Shown here piece by piece: positions 29,660 through 41,100 of a DNA stretch of 64,000 nucleotides. This DNA is from Chamaecyparis obtusa (Eukaryota; Streptophyta; Pinopsida; Cupressales; Cupressaceae). How positions within the stretch are numbered: the stretch's first letter is position 1; each line of letters begins with the position of its first letter. The notes below the pieces were generated by a model. It was not told where the DNA came from, searched no databases, and saw only the letters and a list, made by a program, of their open reading frames with translations. A program made the translations under genes and the position numbers. Where the stretch lies: NCBI GenBank assembly GCA_027943335.1, contig BSBK01000966.1, positions 186,001-250,000 on the forward strand, written 5' to 3'.

Positions 29660-32190
29660 GAGTTTTACAAACAATACCTATATTAATATATTTTTTTGTA
29701 CTCGATTTTCATAGCAGAGTCTGTATATCACAGTTGGAAATGGGAATTTTATTTATTTATTTGAAGTGCAAATATCATAAGCATTGCATAAACAAGAAGT
29801 ATGCATTTAGTATTTTTTTTCTTTTTTTATGAAGTTCAAATGTTTAACTATGCTTTGCCAATGGAGTTTACTACAAACCGAGTAATTAACAATTTTAAAG
29901 GATTACATTAGGGTCAATGAGTTCTTTTGCCATGGGGTTCAAATCATCGAACCAGTAAAGGTGTTCGAGTGTATGCCAAAGCACACCTCAGTTGCATGTG
30001 ACAAGATCAATATTTGGGTAGAATTTACAAGTTGTTTGGGTTCATGTAGGTATTTCCTCCCTTACAAATGATATGTAAATCACAAGGTAAGTGTGGTGGT
30101 ATGATTATTGGTGGAGAGAACAAATATAATCGAGTTAAAAATGGTAAAACACGCATAATGATCACCCCAAGCTCTTTTGTTTAGAAAAAATTAAGCTCAT
30201 TTAGGTCCTTGAATCAAAACGTATGTCTCTCAGAAGTTTACCTAAATTTGGGTTAAGGGAGACAATAATTAAGAATAATGTAGGAAGATGCCAAAAGTGA
30301 TTGGGGAACTAATTTTGGCATATTACAAAATAATTTGGGAGTTCGACTTCAAGGGCTTGGAAGAATGAATATGAATGAGAAAAACTTTAAAGAAAGCTCA
30401 TTAACGACTTGGTAAAATGATGAAGTTATAGGTTGAAGACTTGTATTTGCAAGTGTTCATACCATGGATATGTTAGCATGTTTTATTTTACAAATGTAAT
30501 GCAATGCAAATTATTGTTACAAGAGGTACTAGTCCTTGATTGAATATATTATAAGGCGTAACTATTCGTTTGAAGATAATAAGAATCATTTTCAAATTTT
30601 TTTTACATTAATATTGGTTTGGCGAAGTTGTGTTTCAAGGTGAGTACAATTCAATAAGCGGTATTAGAATGGAGGTTACCAATCATACAAGTAGATTGTA
30701 GAATGTGAGAGAGTGTCTAATTCATCGTACAACTTGTCCAACATAGAGTGAATGTCTAATTTATGTGCTGCTTTTCTTTGTGAAGGAAATGTGCGAGTAA
30801 AAGCGGGCAAGGTGTTAAAAAATATATGGCTTGCAATTCTTAACCAAAATATTAATTCTAGGTTTTTTGGCCATATGTAATTGGAGTCACTGACGGTGTT
30901 GAGGTGGGTCGCAGTCTCCAACATAAGAGAACACACTAATATCAAAGTTTTTTGGCACCATGTAATTGAAGTTTCCGACGGTGTGCAAGTCGATTTACAA
31001 TCTCCAATGCAAGAGAAGGCACTAATATACAAGTCTTGGGGTATTCATTCCTGCATTCACCTAGTCTATTCTGTTGTTACTTTTCCCGTCCACGCATCTA
31101 TTTGGGGCTTAGATATGTGAGTCTATTGCTGTAAAAAAGGAGAGACTTGGCACTTAGGGTTTGATTGCATGTTCAGAGGTGGGAATTATGGAAGAGCTAA
31201 GTGCATAGGCAGGTGGCATCTACAAAGCAGTTCATGTGCCTAGTCTCTGTTATCACATTTTTACTTTTGATGGTTCATATGCTTTGCTAAGGATTCCTAA
31301 TGCTATAGTTGATAGAGCTATTGCTTGTATAGGGAATGCCCCATCTCTCACAAAGACAAGTTATCACCCTGAATGGTTTCAGGGAAATCAAAGGTGGTAT
31401 TACTATTGTTGGTGACAGTACTTATGATGGATAAGGAGCGACTGGGTAGAAGAGTTTCGAACAAGAAGACACATTAATTATCAATTAAACACTTAAATGA
31501 ATTGTGATTTAATTATATTTTTTTGTAAAGTCCATCGAAAGTGTCATAATTTAAAGAGATATCCTCCAATTAAAATCAATAACATTTAGGATCTCCTATA
31601 AATTAAGATAGTAGAAAAGGTGGAAGCAAATTACTCAGCTTTAGGCCCACCGTGGGTTGTAGAGAGAAGTATTCTTCAATAAAAACATCAAGTTTCCTTT
31701 TAGATTTTGTTATAATCAATAATCTTAAAAGATTTTGAGACAAAAATATAAATTGAATCCTTTCTCTGTGAACATGAATATTCCAATTTCCTGGTTTGAC
31801 TTTGGAGTACGTATGTAATACCAAGGAAAAACTTAGCACCGTGTGGTCTATTTTTAGCTATTGATTATGTCACAAAATCTATGAAATGCTTGGCTTATTC
31901 CAAAAATGAAATACAAGGAAAAAAGTTTATGCGGTCTGTAAGGATGAATATTTCAACAATGTTTCTCAGCAACTACTTCTTCCAGTCCTTTAATTGAGCT
32001 AATTGTGCAATATTAATATCTGTATATCCTCATCCTAATAATTAATCATGGAGTTTGATGCAAAACCACATTACAAACAGAACACACAACTTTTTCCAAA
32101 ACTTTTGACATGTAAAACCCTCAAATTCATAGAAAAATTACAAATTCTCCAAGTAATAATTTTCGGTTCGATGAAAATTGCATGAGAAAG
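29660..32190. other. AT-rich spacer between the lipase genes, left part
   Basis: There is no supported gene. A tandem duplication of about 85 bp is at 30861-31032: both units carry GTTTTTTGG, then ATGTAATTG, then GACGGTGT and later CAGTCTCCAA or CAATCTCCAA. Short open frames here (for example 30676-31032 minus) coincide with that repeat and show no family signature. Confidence 0.7.
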
Positions 32191-32202
32191 GGCAGGTGAT
32201 AC

Positions 32203-32499
32203 CTGTAAGGATCGCATGGCATGGGCGGAATGAACATCCAAGCATCAGCCTGTGGATCGAAAATTTTACCTGGTGTTAAAGACAGGTCGTCCCTGAAGAG
32301 GCACAAGAATTCCTTGAGTTTCCCCTATTTGTCGTGCAGATCGAAGAGAAACTGCGAATAGAAAGTAGCTCTCCAGGCCTTGGAGATGAACTTTAAAGGC
32401 CTGTGCGGTGGCAGCGGCACACAGGCTAAACAAAGGTAGGCCATAGGCCGTTTGGAAGACCTGGGATTCTCTACATTCCACGACGTTCTCTGTATGCAT
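32203..32499 (-). pseudogene. F-box/kelch-like gene remnant, first exon
   Basis: On the minus strand ATG 32499 opens MHTENVVECRESQ, followed in one frame by a PGLPN-like F-box start and, after a frameshift near 32455, by AYLCLACVPLPPHRPLKFIS, KAWRATFYSQFLFDL, a stop, then GKLKEFLCLFRDDLSLTPGK and IFDPQADAWMFIPPMPCDP. This is the order of a plant F-box followed by the first kelch-type strand (FDP...W...PPMP). A splice-donor-like CAG/GTATCA follows at 32202. One stop and one frameshift mark it as dead. No further exons were found to the left. Confidence 0.6.
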
Positions 32500-32519
32500 A
32501 CTACTAACCACTAACCACT

Positions 32520-33637
32520 TGCGTAAGGAGGTCCTCCATCAATTTCTCTTGCTCCCAAGAAAGTATGAACCGATTTCTCATCCTCATGGCAAGCTTGTTA
32601 TCGAGTTAATAAGGTCTCAGGCACCTCCCTACGATGAGACATATTTCACTCTAACTCTCATCCACGGTATTTACTTCCCCCGCACAGACACACACAAATC
32701 TACACTGAGAAGGGAGTATCAACGATATTTCACTCTAACTCTCATCCATTACTACACAATCACCGACTTTGTTATTCTCTTTTTTCTGGTCTGCTTGTCA
32801 GGGGGTGAGGCGGCGATGGCGTCTTCCTTTGAACAAGATCGGCATGAGGGAAAAATGGGGAGATGGTTGGTAGCTAATGGTGGTCCCTCCTCCTTTCGCT
32901 GCTAAAGCGTGGAGGAAAATCATTCGTCCCAAAATGGATGGCAAAGATGATCGCAATTGCAGTCATTGCCTATTCAACCAACTTCAACCATTAGATGAAA
33001 AAACAGGCCGAGGCTTTCTAGAATAGAAACGCCTACGACGTAATTAATCATTAAAAAAATTATAAGACGGTTGTATAATAATTTTAATTTAATTGTTAAA
33101 TGTAAATACATGTCTATTCATAGTCATTATGTTGGTTGGATAGACACTCCTCCTAGTTTTCACCAAATGGTGTGACGAGTCTACGAAAAAATGCTATTAA
33201 TCCCAAATTTTGAGAACTCCCTTTCCAACAAGTGATCTTTCCTAAATGGTTTAGGTATTGGAATTATGACTGAACCACAATTTTAAGGAAGACAATTCTA
33301 TATCGTTTCCAATAAGTTGAATGAGAAAAAATATGTTCACAAGGAAAGGTACTTTTATAGTCTATGATACTAAGCACTTTATTTTTAGGTCTACAATGGC
33401 TTATAGCAGTGTGAGACTACCCAAAAACGAGGTGCACATACCTTACCCCTATTAGATTTGAACTTGTGACTACGCTTTCAAAAGAACAAGGTCTCCAACA
33501 CTAGGCCAACTCAAGCTATTAAGAAGTAATGCAATTTGATTCCTTCTTTCGTAGATGTTAAAATGGTTGTGAGAAAAATAGGTTTTCTATGTTGCAAGAG
33601 TTGGAGTTCAAGGATGTTTCTCTTAGTCTCTTATTCC
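32520..33637. other. Spacer without supported gene
   Basis: A 128-codon plus-strand frame (32519-32905) contains a repeated block (TATTTCACTCTAACTCTCAT at about 32640 and 32728) and no recognisable motif. The repeat, low conservation signal and flanking stops argue against a gene. The rest is AT-rich. Confidence 0.6.
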
Positions 33638-35700
33638 ATCAATTGTATCTCATGGAATGTAAGGGGTTTATTACATCTAAATCATTAATTTATGGGGTCA
33701 ATTTTTAATAGAGATTATTTTTTTAGATATTGGTTATTTGTAATTAAGGTTGTTAGAATTATGTTTTTATTAGTGTGTTATGTTATATGACTAGGTCATA
33801 GTTGTTCTAGTAGTAATTTTGAACAAGGTCAAGGTGCCATGGTAAAAAAATTGATGCCAAGTTGCAACTCCATACGGTTAGCATGACTATATGATCTTAC
33901 TAGTAGAGTATTATGCATCATTTCAATCATGTGAACTAAGATTCCAAATGTCAATTCTTGGATGTCTTGAATGATTAAAGTTGAAATCACTCTAGTTTGA
34001 CGGTGAGTTGTAGATGACTTTTTGTTGATGCAATGAGTTATTAATGGTTACTTCAATATATTTAAGGTAGCAACCAATGAACAAGTTTGTTTCCTTATAC
34101 ATTGGAGAATAGGTGAAAGAGAGACATGCTTCTATGTGCACAATGAGTTGGACCTTCATGACTCAAATCTTGATGACCAAAGCACACTTCCAATTCAATT
34201 CACTTGTTCTATTTTGCATAGTAGGTTTGAAAGGGTCATTAAAAGAATTGATCATGCCTTTATGTTGGCCTAACTACACCTCCTTCACTAGTTTTTATTC
34301 TCATTTAGTTGAAACAATGTATAATTATAAATATTTGGTAATTTCCATTCTACAAAGAAAGGTATTCCTAGATTATTCTTTCACTCTATGTGGTGCTTGC
34401 CCCCAGAGGATTTATCTATCCCTTGCCAAATTTATTTCACAAATTTATGGGTTAAACTTATTCGTCTATGTGAACTATCTCTTAGAAATTGGCAATGTGA
34501 ACTTTTAAGATAGATATTTCTTGACACTCATAAAGGGGGATGATAAAATTCATCAAGCCAAGTTCAAATATATCAATATTTTTTTTCACCTTGCTTTAAC
34601 TCTAGTATCCACTAGAACGCAACAATAAATATTATAAACACTCTTTTCCCTATCTCCCAACACAATTGCATACTTTCAGATGAAAATACATAGACCTTCT
34701 ATAGAATCTTAAATTTGTGGCAATGTAACTTTTACCGTTTATGCCTACTAGGCCTAAATTTTGGTAATATTTCATTAGTCAATTAAAAAAATCTCATCTA
34801 CTAGGTAACCAAACCATTCCCATTGATAGTTCAGGTATGTATTTGCACTAAAGTTCTAGTTGGGATCTATGTTTTGTATTATTCTTGCAAGGTTCTCTTT
34901 AAGACACCATAGATCTAAACTTGCATAAAATCTTGCGAGACATCCATCCAATTTTGGTTGGAATAAAGAATTTCATTATGTGGCTTGGGATATTTACTAT
35001 AGGTCAAGATGTTTAGGAGGGGTAAGTATTATAAATATCTACATACAAGTTATTTCTATTCATTCTAAATAGATTGTTAAAGCTTGTATCTAGCAACAAA
35101 AATTGGAAAATTATAGCGTGAAATTATATTGCCTCTAGCTTGTATTATGGGATTGTACCTAGAATAGTGGATTCCATTATCTTTCAATGCTCTAGTTACC
35201 ATAAAAATCAATTATACTTTTGTTACCAAAAGTATATTGAATGATTGAATGTTTATTAAGTTATATCCACTTTGTAATGAGATGTATTTCGTAATTGTTA
35301 CAAACCCATCAACCAACATTCTATATGGTTGTCTCCCACAAACTTTTTTTAGGAAAAGTTACTTGCAATGACTCTTTATATTCATTATGTACTTCAATTT
35401 CTTTAGAAATGGATTTAAACATATTCAATATGTCTATTCAAGGTTAATTTCACGTGTCTTTCTTAACCTCAAGCTAAGGTGAAGTTTTTTCATGCTAGGT
35501 TGGCTATTTGACCTATTAAGCTATAATTGACACGGTCTCTTCTTAGCGTACACATAAAAAATTATTCAATCTCATAATGGTGGAAGTATTGCAAATGACA
35601 TGTTAATATGGGATCAATACACCCTTTCACAATTGCCCTCCTAATAAAGGCTATAGGTGGATCTAGTTTCATTTCCCCATGATTCAAAATTGAATGATGG
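33638..35700 (+). mobile_element. Decayed L1-type LINE, plus strand
   Basis: Read across many stops, the plus strand shows the start of a LINE endonuclease (INCISWNVRGLL from 33638) and an RIDHAF-type endonuclease block near 34240. Far downstream it shows the post-RT region CLGGVSIINIYIQ (about 35010-35050) followed by an IVKAC-like stretch, and a KLRWSFFMLGW-like block near 35470. The RT core is missing or unreadable, so there are internal deletions. The 3' end is uncertain. It is separate from the L1 at 41-59 kb. Confidence 0.5.
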
Positions 35701-36960
35701 ATAATCTCTACAATTCCCCAATTTCATATGGGTCAAAATATTTTATACAATCTCGAAGGTTGTTGTGAAGCCTAATTCAATTGTTGTATTCTTGGCACTT
35801 GTTATACCAAGGGTTGCCAACTGAGACTTATTTGGTTCATCTTGACATTATCAATCCATAGTGTCATTTTGTAGAACAATAGAAACCCTTCTCCACCTTT
35901 TCTAGTATTGTCCTTTTTCTCAAGCTATGTAGCACTTGATATATAACTTTTTTGAGCTTTAGAGACCAAATTCTTCACTTTAGGAAATTTTATTTTGATT
36001 GATGGAACCAAATTTCTTGTTAATACTTTCAATCATGGAATGCTTTCAGATTGGATAATAATTTTTGTATGGAAGACAGAAATTGTACTATTTTTACTAA
36101 TTCTATTACATGGATTTTGATTTTTTCACTCACTCTAAATGTCCTTTACATGGTGTTTGGGGTACCACCTTCAATAACTTGTAATAGATCCCATTACTAG
36201 AATAAGCGACATAGTTATTTGGAATTTTGACATTGCCATTGAAAAAATTGTTGGATAGCCAATACTTCAACTATCACTTACACGAAATTATTATGTTTTG
36301 ACCCCTTAGCCTCTTTAGCCTTCCAACTATCAAGGTAGACAATTTTCACCTTTAAATCAATCCTCACCATCCTCTCTATTTCAGGTTAGGCCCTCTTGAT
36401 TAGGAAAGATTCCTTTAACTCCACTTTGCTATCTCTCTACCTAGATTTATTTAGAATCAATCATACCATGTTCCTAAGAAGAACAATTGCTGATGATGGG
36501 TGATAACTTGTGATCCATAACTAGGTAGTGGACAAATCTAAATGATCACAACCTTGCTCCTATTATTTCAATATTACTATTTTAACATAATATTATCATT
36601 AATTTCATATTATTTTGATAATTTGATAATCATTTCTTTTACAAAACTATACTTTTATATAACTTCATATAAATTATTTTACTAAATTAATTTTACTTTG
36701 AAATATAATCTTATATTATTTACTTTTAACAAAATTTAACTATTTACTTTAATAACATTTTTAATTTAATAAGAATGGTTGGGCAAAAGGACTTAAAAGA
36801 ACCTAGACTATCTAAATAAATGCAAAATTTTCCCAACAACTTTAGAAGTCAATATATTAATTTTCTAAACAACTTTAGAAATCAATAAATTAAAGCTATC
36901 AGATTTTCACAATCCAAATGCTTTTATTTTTTAATTTGAATGTGTAACAGTCCGTATATT
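35701..36960. other. AT-rich spacer upstream of PLA1-B
   Basis: There is no coding signal; 36540-36800 is nearly pure A/T. It may contain the end of the decayed LINE. Confidence 0.6.
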
Positions 36961-36963
36961 GCT

Positions 36964-37267
36964 AGAAAAGACGAGGAAGTTTCTTGGTTACTCTCTTTCA
37001 GTTAATAATGAGCGAATCGATCGGCCTTTTATATTAATTTACAACAAAGAATAGACTACAGTCAACTCTTTTATTTTTAATCGAATTCTGATTGGGTCAA
37101 GACTATTAATCACCGACTCAGCATTACAAATGCGCATTCATCCTCTCTGTTTTCAGTTTCAGCACTCCACTAGTGTGGGCACTGGGCTGCCTTCTTCCAC
37201 TCGCTTCTCCTGCTTTTGCTTTCTCATACTCAATCAAGCGCACTTTTGTTGCGAAACCGCTGAAAAA
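36964..37267 (+). promoter_or_regulatory. PLA1-B promoter region
   Basis: Homology with PLA1-A begins only near 37120. Upstream the two are unrelated, apart from an 18-mer AGAAAAGACGAGGAAGTT at 36964-36981, found in the same orientation at 28925-28908 of PLA1-A (a 12 bp part recurs at 28586-28575). A TATA-like TATATTAA is at 37030-37037, about 230 nt before the start codon. At the place of the PLA1-A TATA box this copy reads TTACAAATGCG. Confidence 0.55.
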
Positions 37268-38758
37268 ATGATGAACATGAGCCGGAGTAACCTTGGAATT
37301 GTGAACCGCACTCAGTACAGCACCAGCATCGTGCCGAAGGTGCCTTGCAACCTGAGCACGAGAAGCAAGCGGAACAACCAACAATTAAACCATAGAGCAA
37401 CAGCCCCAACTGCAGCACAAGTGTTGACCACAGTGGAAAAGGAATACAAAGAAAACAGCGGTATCCCTAACGATTACCCCCACTCCCATCCCAAGGATAT
37501 AAGCACAAAGAGAAGGAGCGCAAGGAAGCTGAGCGACGTGTGGAGGGAGGTGCAGGGTTCGAATAACTGGGAGGGGCTGGTGGAGCCAATGGACCATCTC
37601 CTCCGCAGCGAGCTCATCAAATACGGAGAGCTCGCCCAGGCCTGCTACGATGCCTTTGACTTCGACCCATATTCAAAATACTGCGGTAGCTGCAAGTACA
37701 ACTGCAGAAACATGCTCCAAGATCTCGGCCTTTCTCACACCGGCTACGAAATCACAAAGCATCTCTACGCAACCTCAAACATAAATCTCCCCAATTTCTT
37801 CAAAAAGTCCCGGGCGGGGGAGAAATTGTGGAGCAACCACGCCAACTGGATGGGGTTCGTGGCCGTGGCGGAGGACGAGCAGGAAGTAAAGAGACTCGGA
37901 CGTCGTGACATAGTCATCGCCTGGAGAGGCACCGTGACTCGTCTGGAATGGCTGGCGGATCTGATGGATTTCCTCAAACCCGCGGGTTTCCATTCCGAGC
38001 ATCCCGATCCCCGCGTCAAGGTGGAATCGGGGTTTCTGAACCTGTACACCGCCTGCGAGAAAAATTGCCGGTTCGCCAAATCCAGCGCGCAGGAGCAAAT
38101 ACATGCGGAGATTAGAAGACTGATCGAAAAGTACAATGGAGAAAAGCTGAGCATAACAATCACGGGCCACAGCCTGGGCAGCGCGCTCGCAATGCTGAGC
38201 GCGTACGATATTGCAGAGATGGGAATCAACCAGGACAACGAGAATGAGAATGAGAAGATTCCCATCACAGTCTTCTCCTTCGCAGGCCCGCGGGTGGGGA
38301 ACTCCGCCTTCAAGGAGCGACTGGAGCAGCTTGGGGTCAAAATCCTGCGAGTGGTTAACGCCCACGATGGGGTTCCAAAGGTTCCCGGAATTCTGTTCAA
38401 CGAGCATTTTCAATTAGTGAGAGAGTGGATTGACAAGCTTCCGTGGAGTTATTCCCATGTGGGAGTGGAGCTGCAGCTGGACCATACCAAATCCCCCTTC
38501 CTCCGACCCACAGCCGATCCGTCCTGCATTCACAATTTGGAGGCGCATCTCCATCTCTTGGATGGATATCATGGCCAACAAGAGCGGTTTTACCTGGCCA
38601 GTGGAAGGGATCCTGCTCTTGTCAACAAGGCAGCTGATTTCTTGCAAGACCATTTCCATATTCCGCCGTTCTGGAGACAAGACCACAATAAGGGTATGGT
38701 CAGAAACACCGAGGGCAGATGGGTTCAACCCCCAAAAACCCAATCTCACCTTGTTTAA
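37268..38758 (+). CDS. PLA1-B: phospholipase A1-I-gamma-like (DAD1-like) acylhydrolase
   Basis: The product is 496 residues, intronless, a paralogue of PLA1-A with about 94% identity outside the N-terminal 50 residues. The triad is intact: Ser302 in TGHSLGSALA, Asp367 in VNAHDGVP, His422 in CIHNLE. The WREVQGSNNWEGL start of the domain, GRRDIVIAWRGTVTRLEW and the C-terminal FWRQDHNKGMVRNTEGRW are all present. It has two residues fewer in the Asn/Glu repeat after INQ (near 322), a repeat-length change. An in-frame ATG at 37130 would add 46 residues, but it falls on the site of the PLA1-A TATA box, so ATG 37268 is preferred. A plastid location and lipid acyl hydrolysis are inferred from the family. 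It is transcribed away from PLA1-A. Confidence 0.93.
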   Translation: MMNMSRSNLGIVNRTQYSTSIVPKVPCNLSTRSKRNNQQLNHRATAPTAAQVLTTVEKEYKENSGIPNDYPHSHPKDISTKRRSARKLSDVWREVQGSNNWEGLVEPMDHLLRSELIKYGELAQACYDAFDFDPYSKYCGSCKYNCRNMLQDLGLSHTGYEITKHLYATSNINLPNFFKKSRAGEKLWSNHANWMGFVAVAEDEQEVKRLGRRDIVIAWRGTVTRLEWLADLMDFLKPAGFHSEHPDPRVKVESGFLNLYTACEKNCRFAKSSAQEQIHAEIRRLIEKYNGEKLSITITGHSLGSALAMLSAYDIAEMGINQDNENENEKIPITVFSFAGPRVGNSAFKERLEQLGVKILRVVNAHDGVPKVPGILFNEHFQLVREWIDKLPWSYSHVGVELQLDHTKSPFLRPTADPSCIHNLEAHLHLLDGYHGQQERFYLASGRDPALVNKAADFLQDHFHIPPFWRQDHNKGMVRNTEGRWVQPPKTQSHLV

Positions 38759-41100
38759 TTGTATGATTTAGAGTGATAATTATAATTCTCTGTTTTGGAT
38801 ATTCCCGGAGTTTAAACTGTTTATTAGCATCCGAACTTCTACTCAGACCAAATGCTTTTATTTGCGCGGTCTCTTAACATTACGAAACGGAAACATGGGA
38901 TAGGGATATCAAGCTATTCAGTGCACCTATTCCTATCACAAGTCTAATTATGTTGTGGGATACCTTTTAAGCAAAAGTTGAGCATCTCTTGAATCCACGT
39001 CAGATCTCTGTCTTAAATAAATAATCACCGTTCATTCTGTCTTCGTCTTTTCCTTTTACAATGTTACAATGTTCGCTTCTCCCGTAAAGGGGAGGGGCGA
39101 TAAAACTCGATCCTCCACCTTTCTTTTCCGGCCTCCACATGTGAGATTATTACTAGTGCTTGCACCTACAGGAGGAGGTTATTAAGGAGTCGCTGATAAA
39201 AAATTAAAAGATAAATAATTTTTAATATTTGTGAAAAGTTCAAAACAAATTATTTGAAAACTATATTTCTCAAAAATAAAATAAATTTGTTAAAGATGGT
39301 AAAACAAATAAATAAAATTTCCTAAATAAGAATTATTTTGCAAATGTATGAAAAATTATGATAATCTAGATTTATATTTAGAAACTTATAAATAAATTAA
39401 CATAGCTACAAATTACTATTGAAACAAGAGACGCAAAGCATCAAAGTTCCTACCAATAGATAGGAAAATAAAGATGGAGAGAGGAAGAGATATAAAAAAA
39501 GAGAGAAAAAGGTAAACAAAGTCTTTGGATCAAGAATGTAATCAAGCATGACTGCCCATACTATGTTTGTAATAAGAGGAGGGGGGAGAAAGGGGAAAGA
39601 TGGGGATAGAGAGAGGGAGAAATATGACATGAGAAAATGGATTGTAATTACAATTTTCTATAATGAAAAAATGTATTTAAGTTGTATACAATCAAATACA
39701 AAATAATTAGTAGTTGGAGAGTTAAATATTTACACACATATTTATTAACAGTAATGTAAAATTGAATGTTGCCCTATTATTGTTATCATTGCAAAACTCT
39801 TGATTTGACCAAGCAAGAGATGATTTGACCAAGCAAGAGAATGATCTATATAGTGATATCTATAATAATTTCATTTTATAATTTGAAATAAAATTCAACG
39901 TAAAATTAAAGTTTAAAAATATTTTAAAACAAAAGTTTACTTTTTAAGATTTCATAAAAGAAAAAACCTTATTATTTACAAATAATTTTAAAAAAATTAT
40001 ATTATAATTTAAAATTAAAATAAAATGTGAAATTTAAAAATTAAATTTAAAAATTCTAATTTATTCATGTACAATAATAGCATTTTGAGTATTTGTAAAT
40101 TACAATTTAAAATTTAATTAAAATTTGTTTTCTTTTCTAAACTATATGTTAGAATGATATGTTACATATTTAAATCATCTCTATGACAACACATTGCCCA
40201 CATTACAATGAAAAAAAATTGGACTCAAACTCTATGCCCTTCAAATCTAAATTCAGTATAAAGAACAATCCCTTACTATTTGAAGAATTAAAAACCTTGA
40301 TTCCATGGTTGTGATGCTGGTTAGTATTCATTAATTATATGGTTTAGGATTGGGATACACTTGTAAAAACACGTATAAACTCAAGTTACATATGAAAAAT
40401 TATTGTATTATGATAATAATTTTTGGAATTTTGTCTGCATGTATATGGTTGAGTATGAAAAAGAAAAGTAGTGGAGCATCTTAATTTTGGGCTTCTCAAG
40501 ATCGTACATGGAAATTTTAAATGACTCCCAATTTTTTACAGCAACTCACTTGGCAAGTCTCTTGCTTAAAACTAAGGTTTGAGGGTCACATTATCAAATT
40601 AATACCAAGGGATATATTTCATTGAATATTGGGTAGTCTTTATCAACAATAAAAATGTTAAAATTATAACTATTGATACAATGTTGTCAAAAAAATTTAA
40701 AAAATTAGACATTAAATTAGCTATGTAGTTATTGAATCGACAACTATTAGATCAAAACTATAGAAGACACTCAGATATTAAATCCTCCCTTAATATGAAT
40801 AAATTTATTCTCAACATAAATTACCTATGATTTCTAAGTAGGAGATCATTATAACCTAGCAAGGGACTTTGTATATGTAGATAATGGTTTACCTCCACAG
40901 TACAACGATATATTACATCGAACAAATTGTAACCTTTCCTTCTTGGAGGACTCCATCGCCCCCTGTCCATACTCCACACCAAATGTTTTTCTTGGGGTTA
41001 AACCTCACAAAAATTGAAAGAATACCTAGTCCAACAACATAAAAGCTTAAGTTTTTTGTTACTATAATGAACATACCCAACAATAAAGAATAAATAACCG
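38759..41100. other. PLA1-B 3' flank and AT-rich spacer
   Basis: Positions 38759-38990 are similar to the PLA1-A 3' flank (26699-26470): shared landmarks are ATTGTATGAT, GATAATTATAATTCT, GGTTTATTAGC-like and ATATCAAGCT. After that only A/T-rich sequence is seen. A perfect tandem duplication of the 20-mer TGATTTGACCAAGCAAGAGA is at 39801-39840. The left end of the minus-strand L1 is somewhere near 41100 and is not well defined. Confidence 0.65.

Noticed and set aside
32519..32905. 128-residue plus-strand frame next to the F-box remnant
   Set aside because: It contains an internal repeat, no family motif and no conservation signal.
37765..38413. Two 210-residue minus-strand frames across PLA1-B
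   Set aside because: Shadows of the conserved lipase frame; the same shadows occur in PLA1-A.
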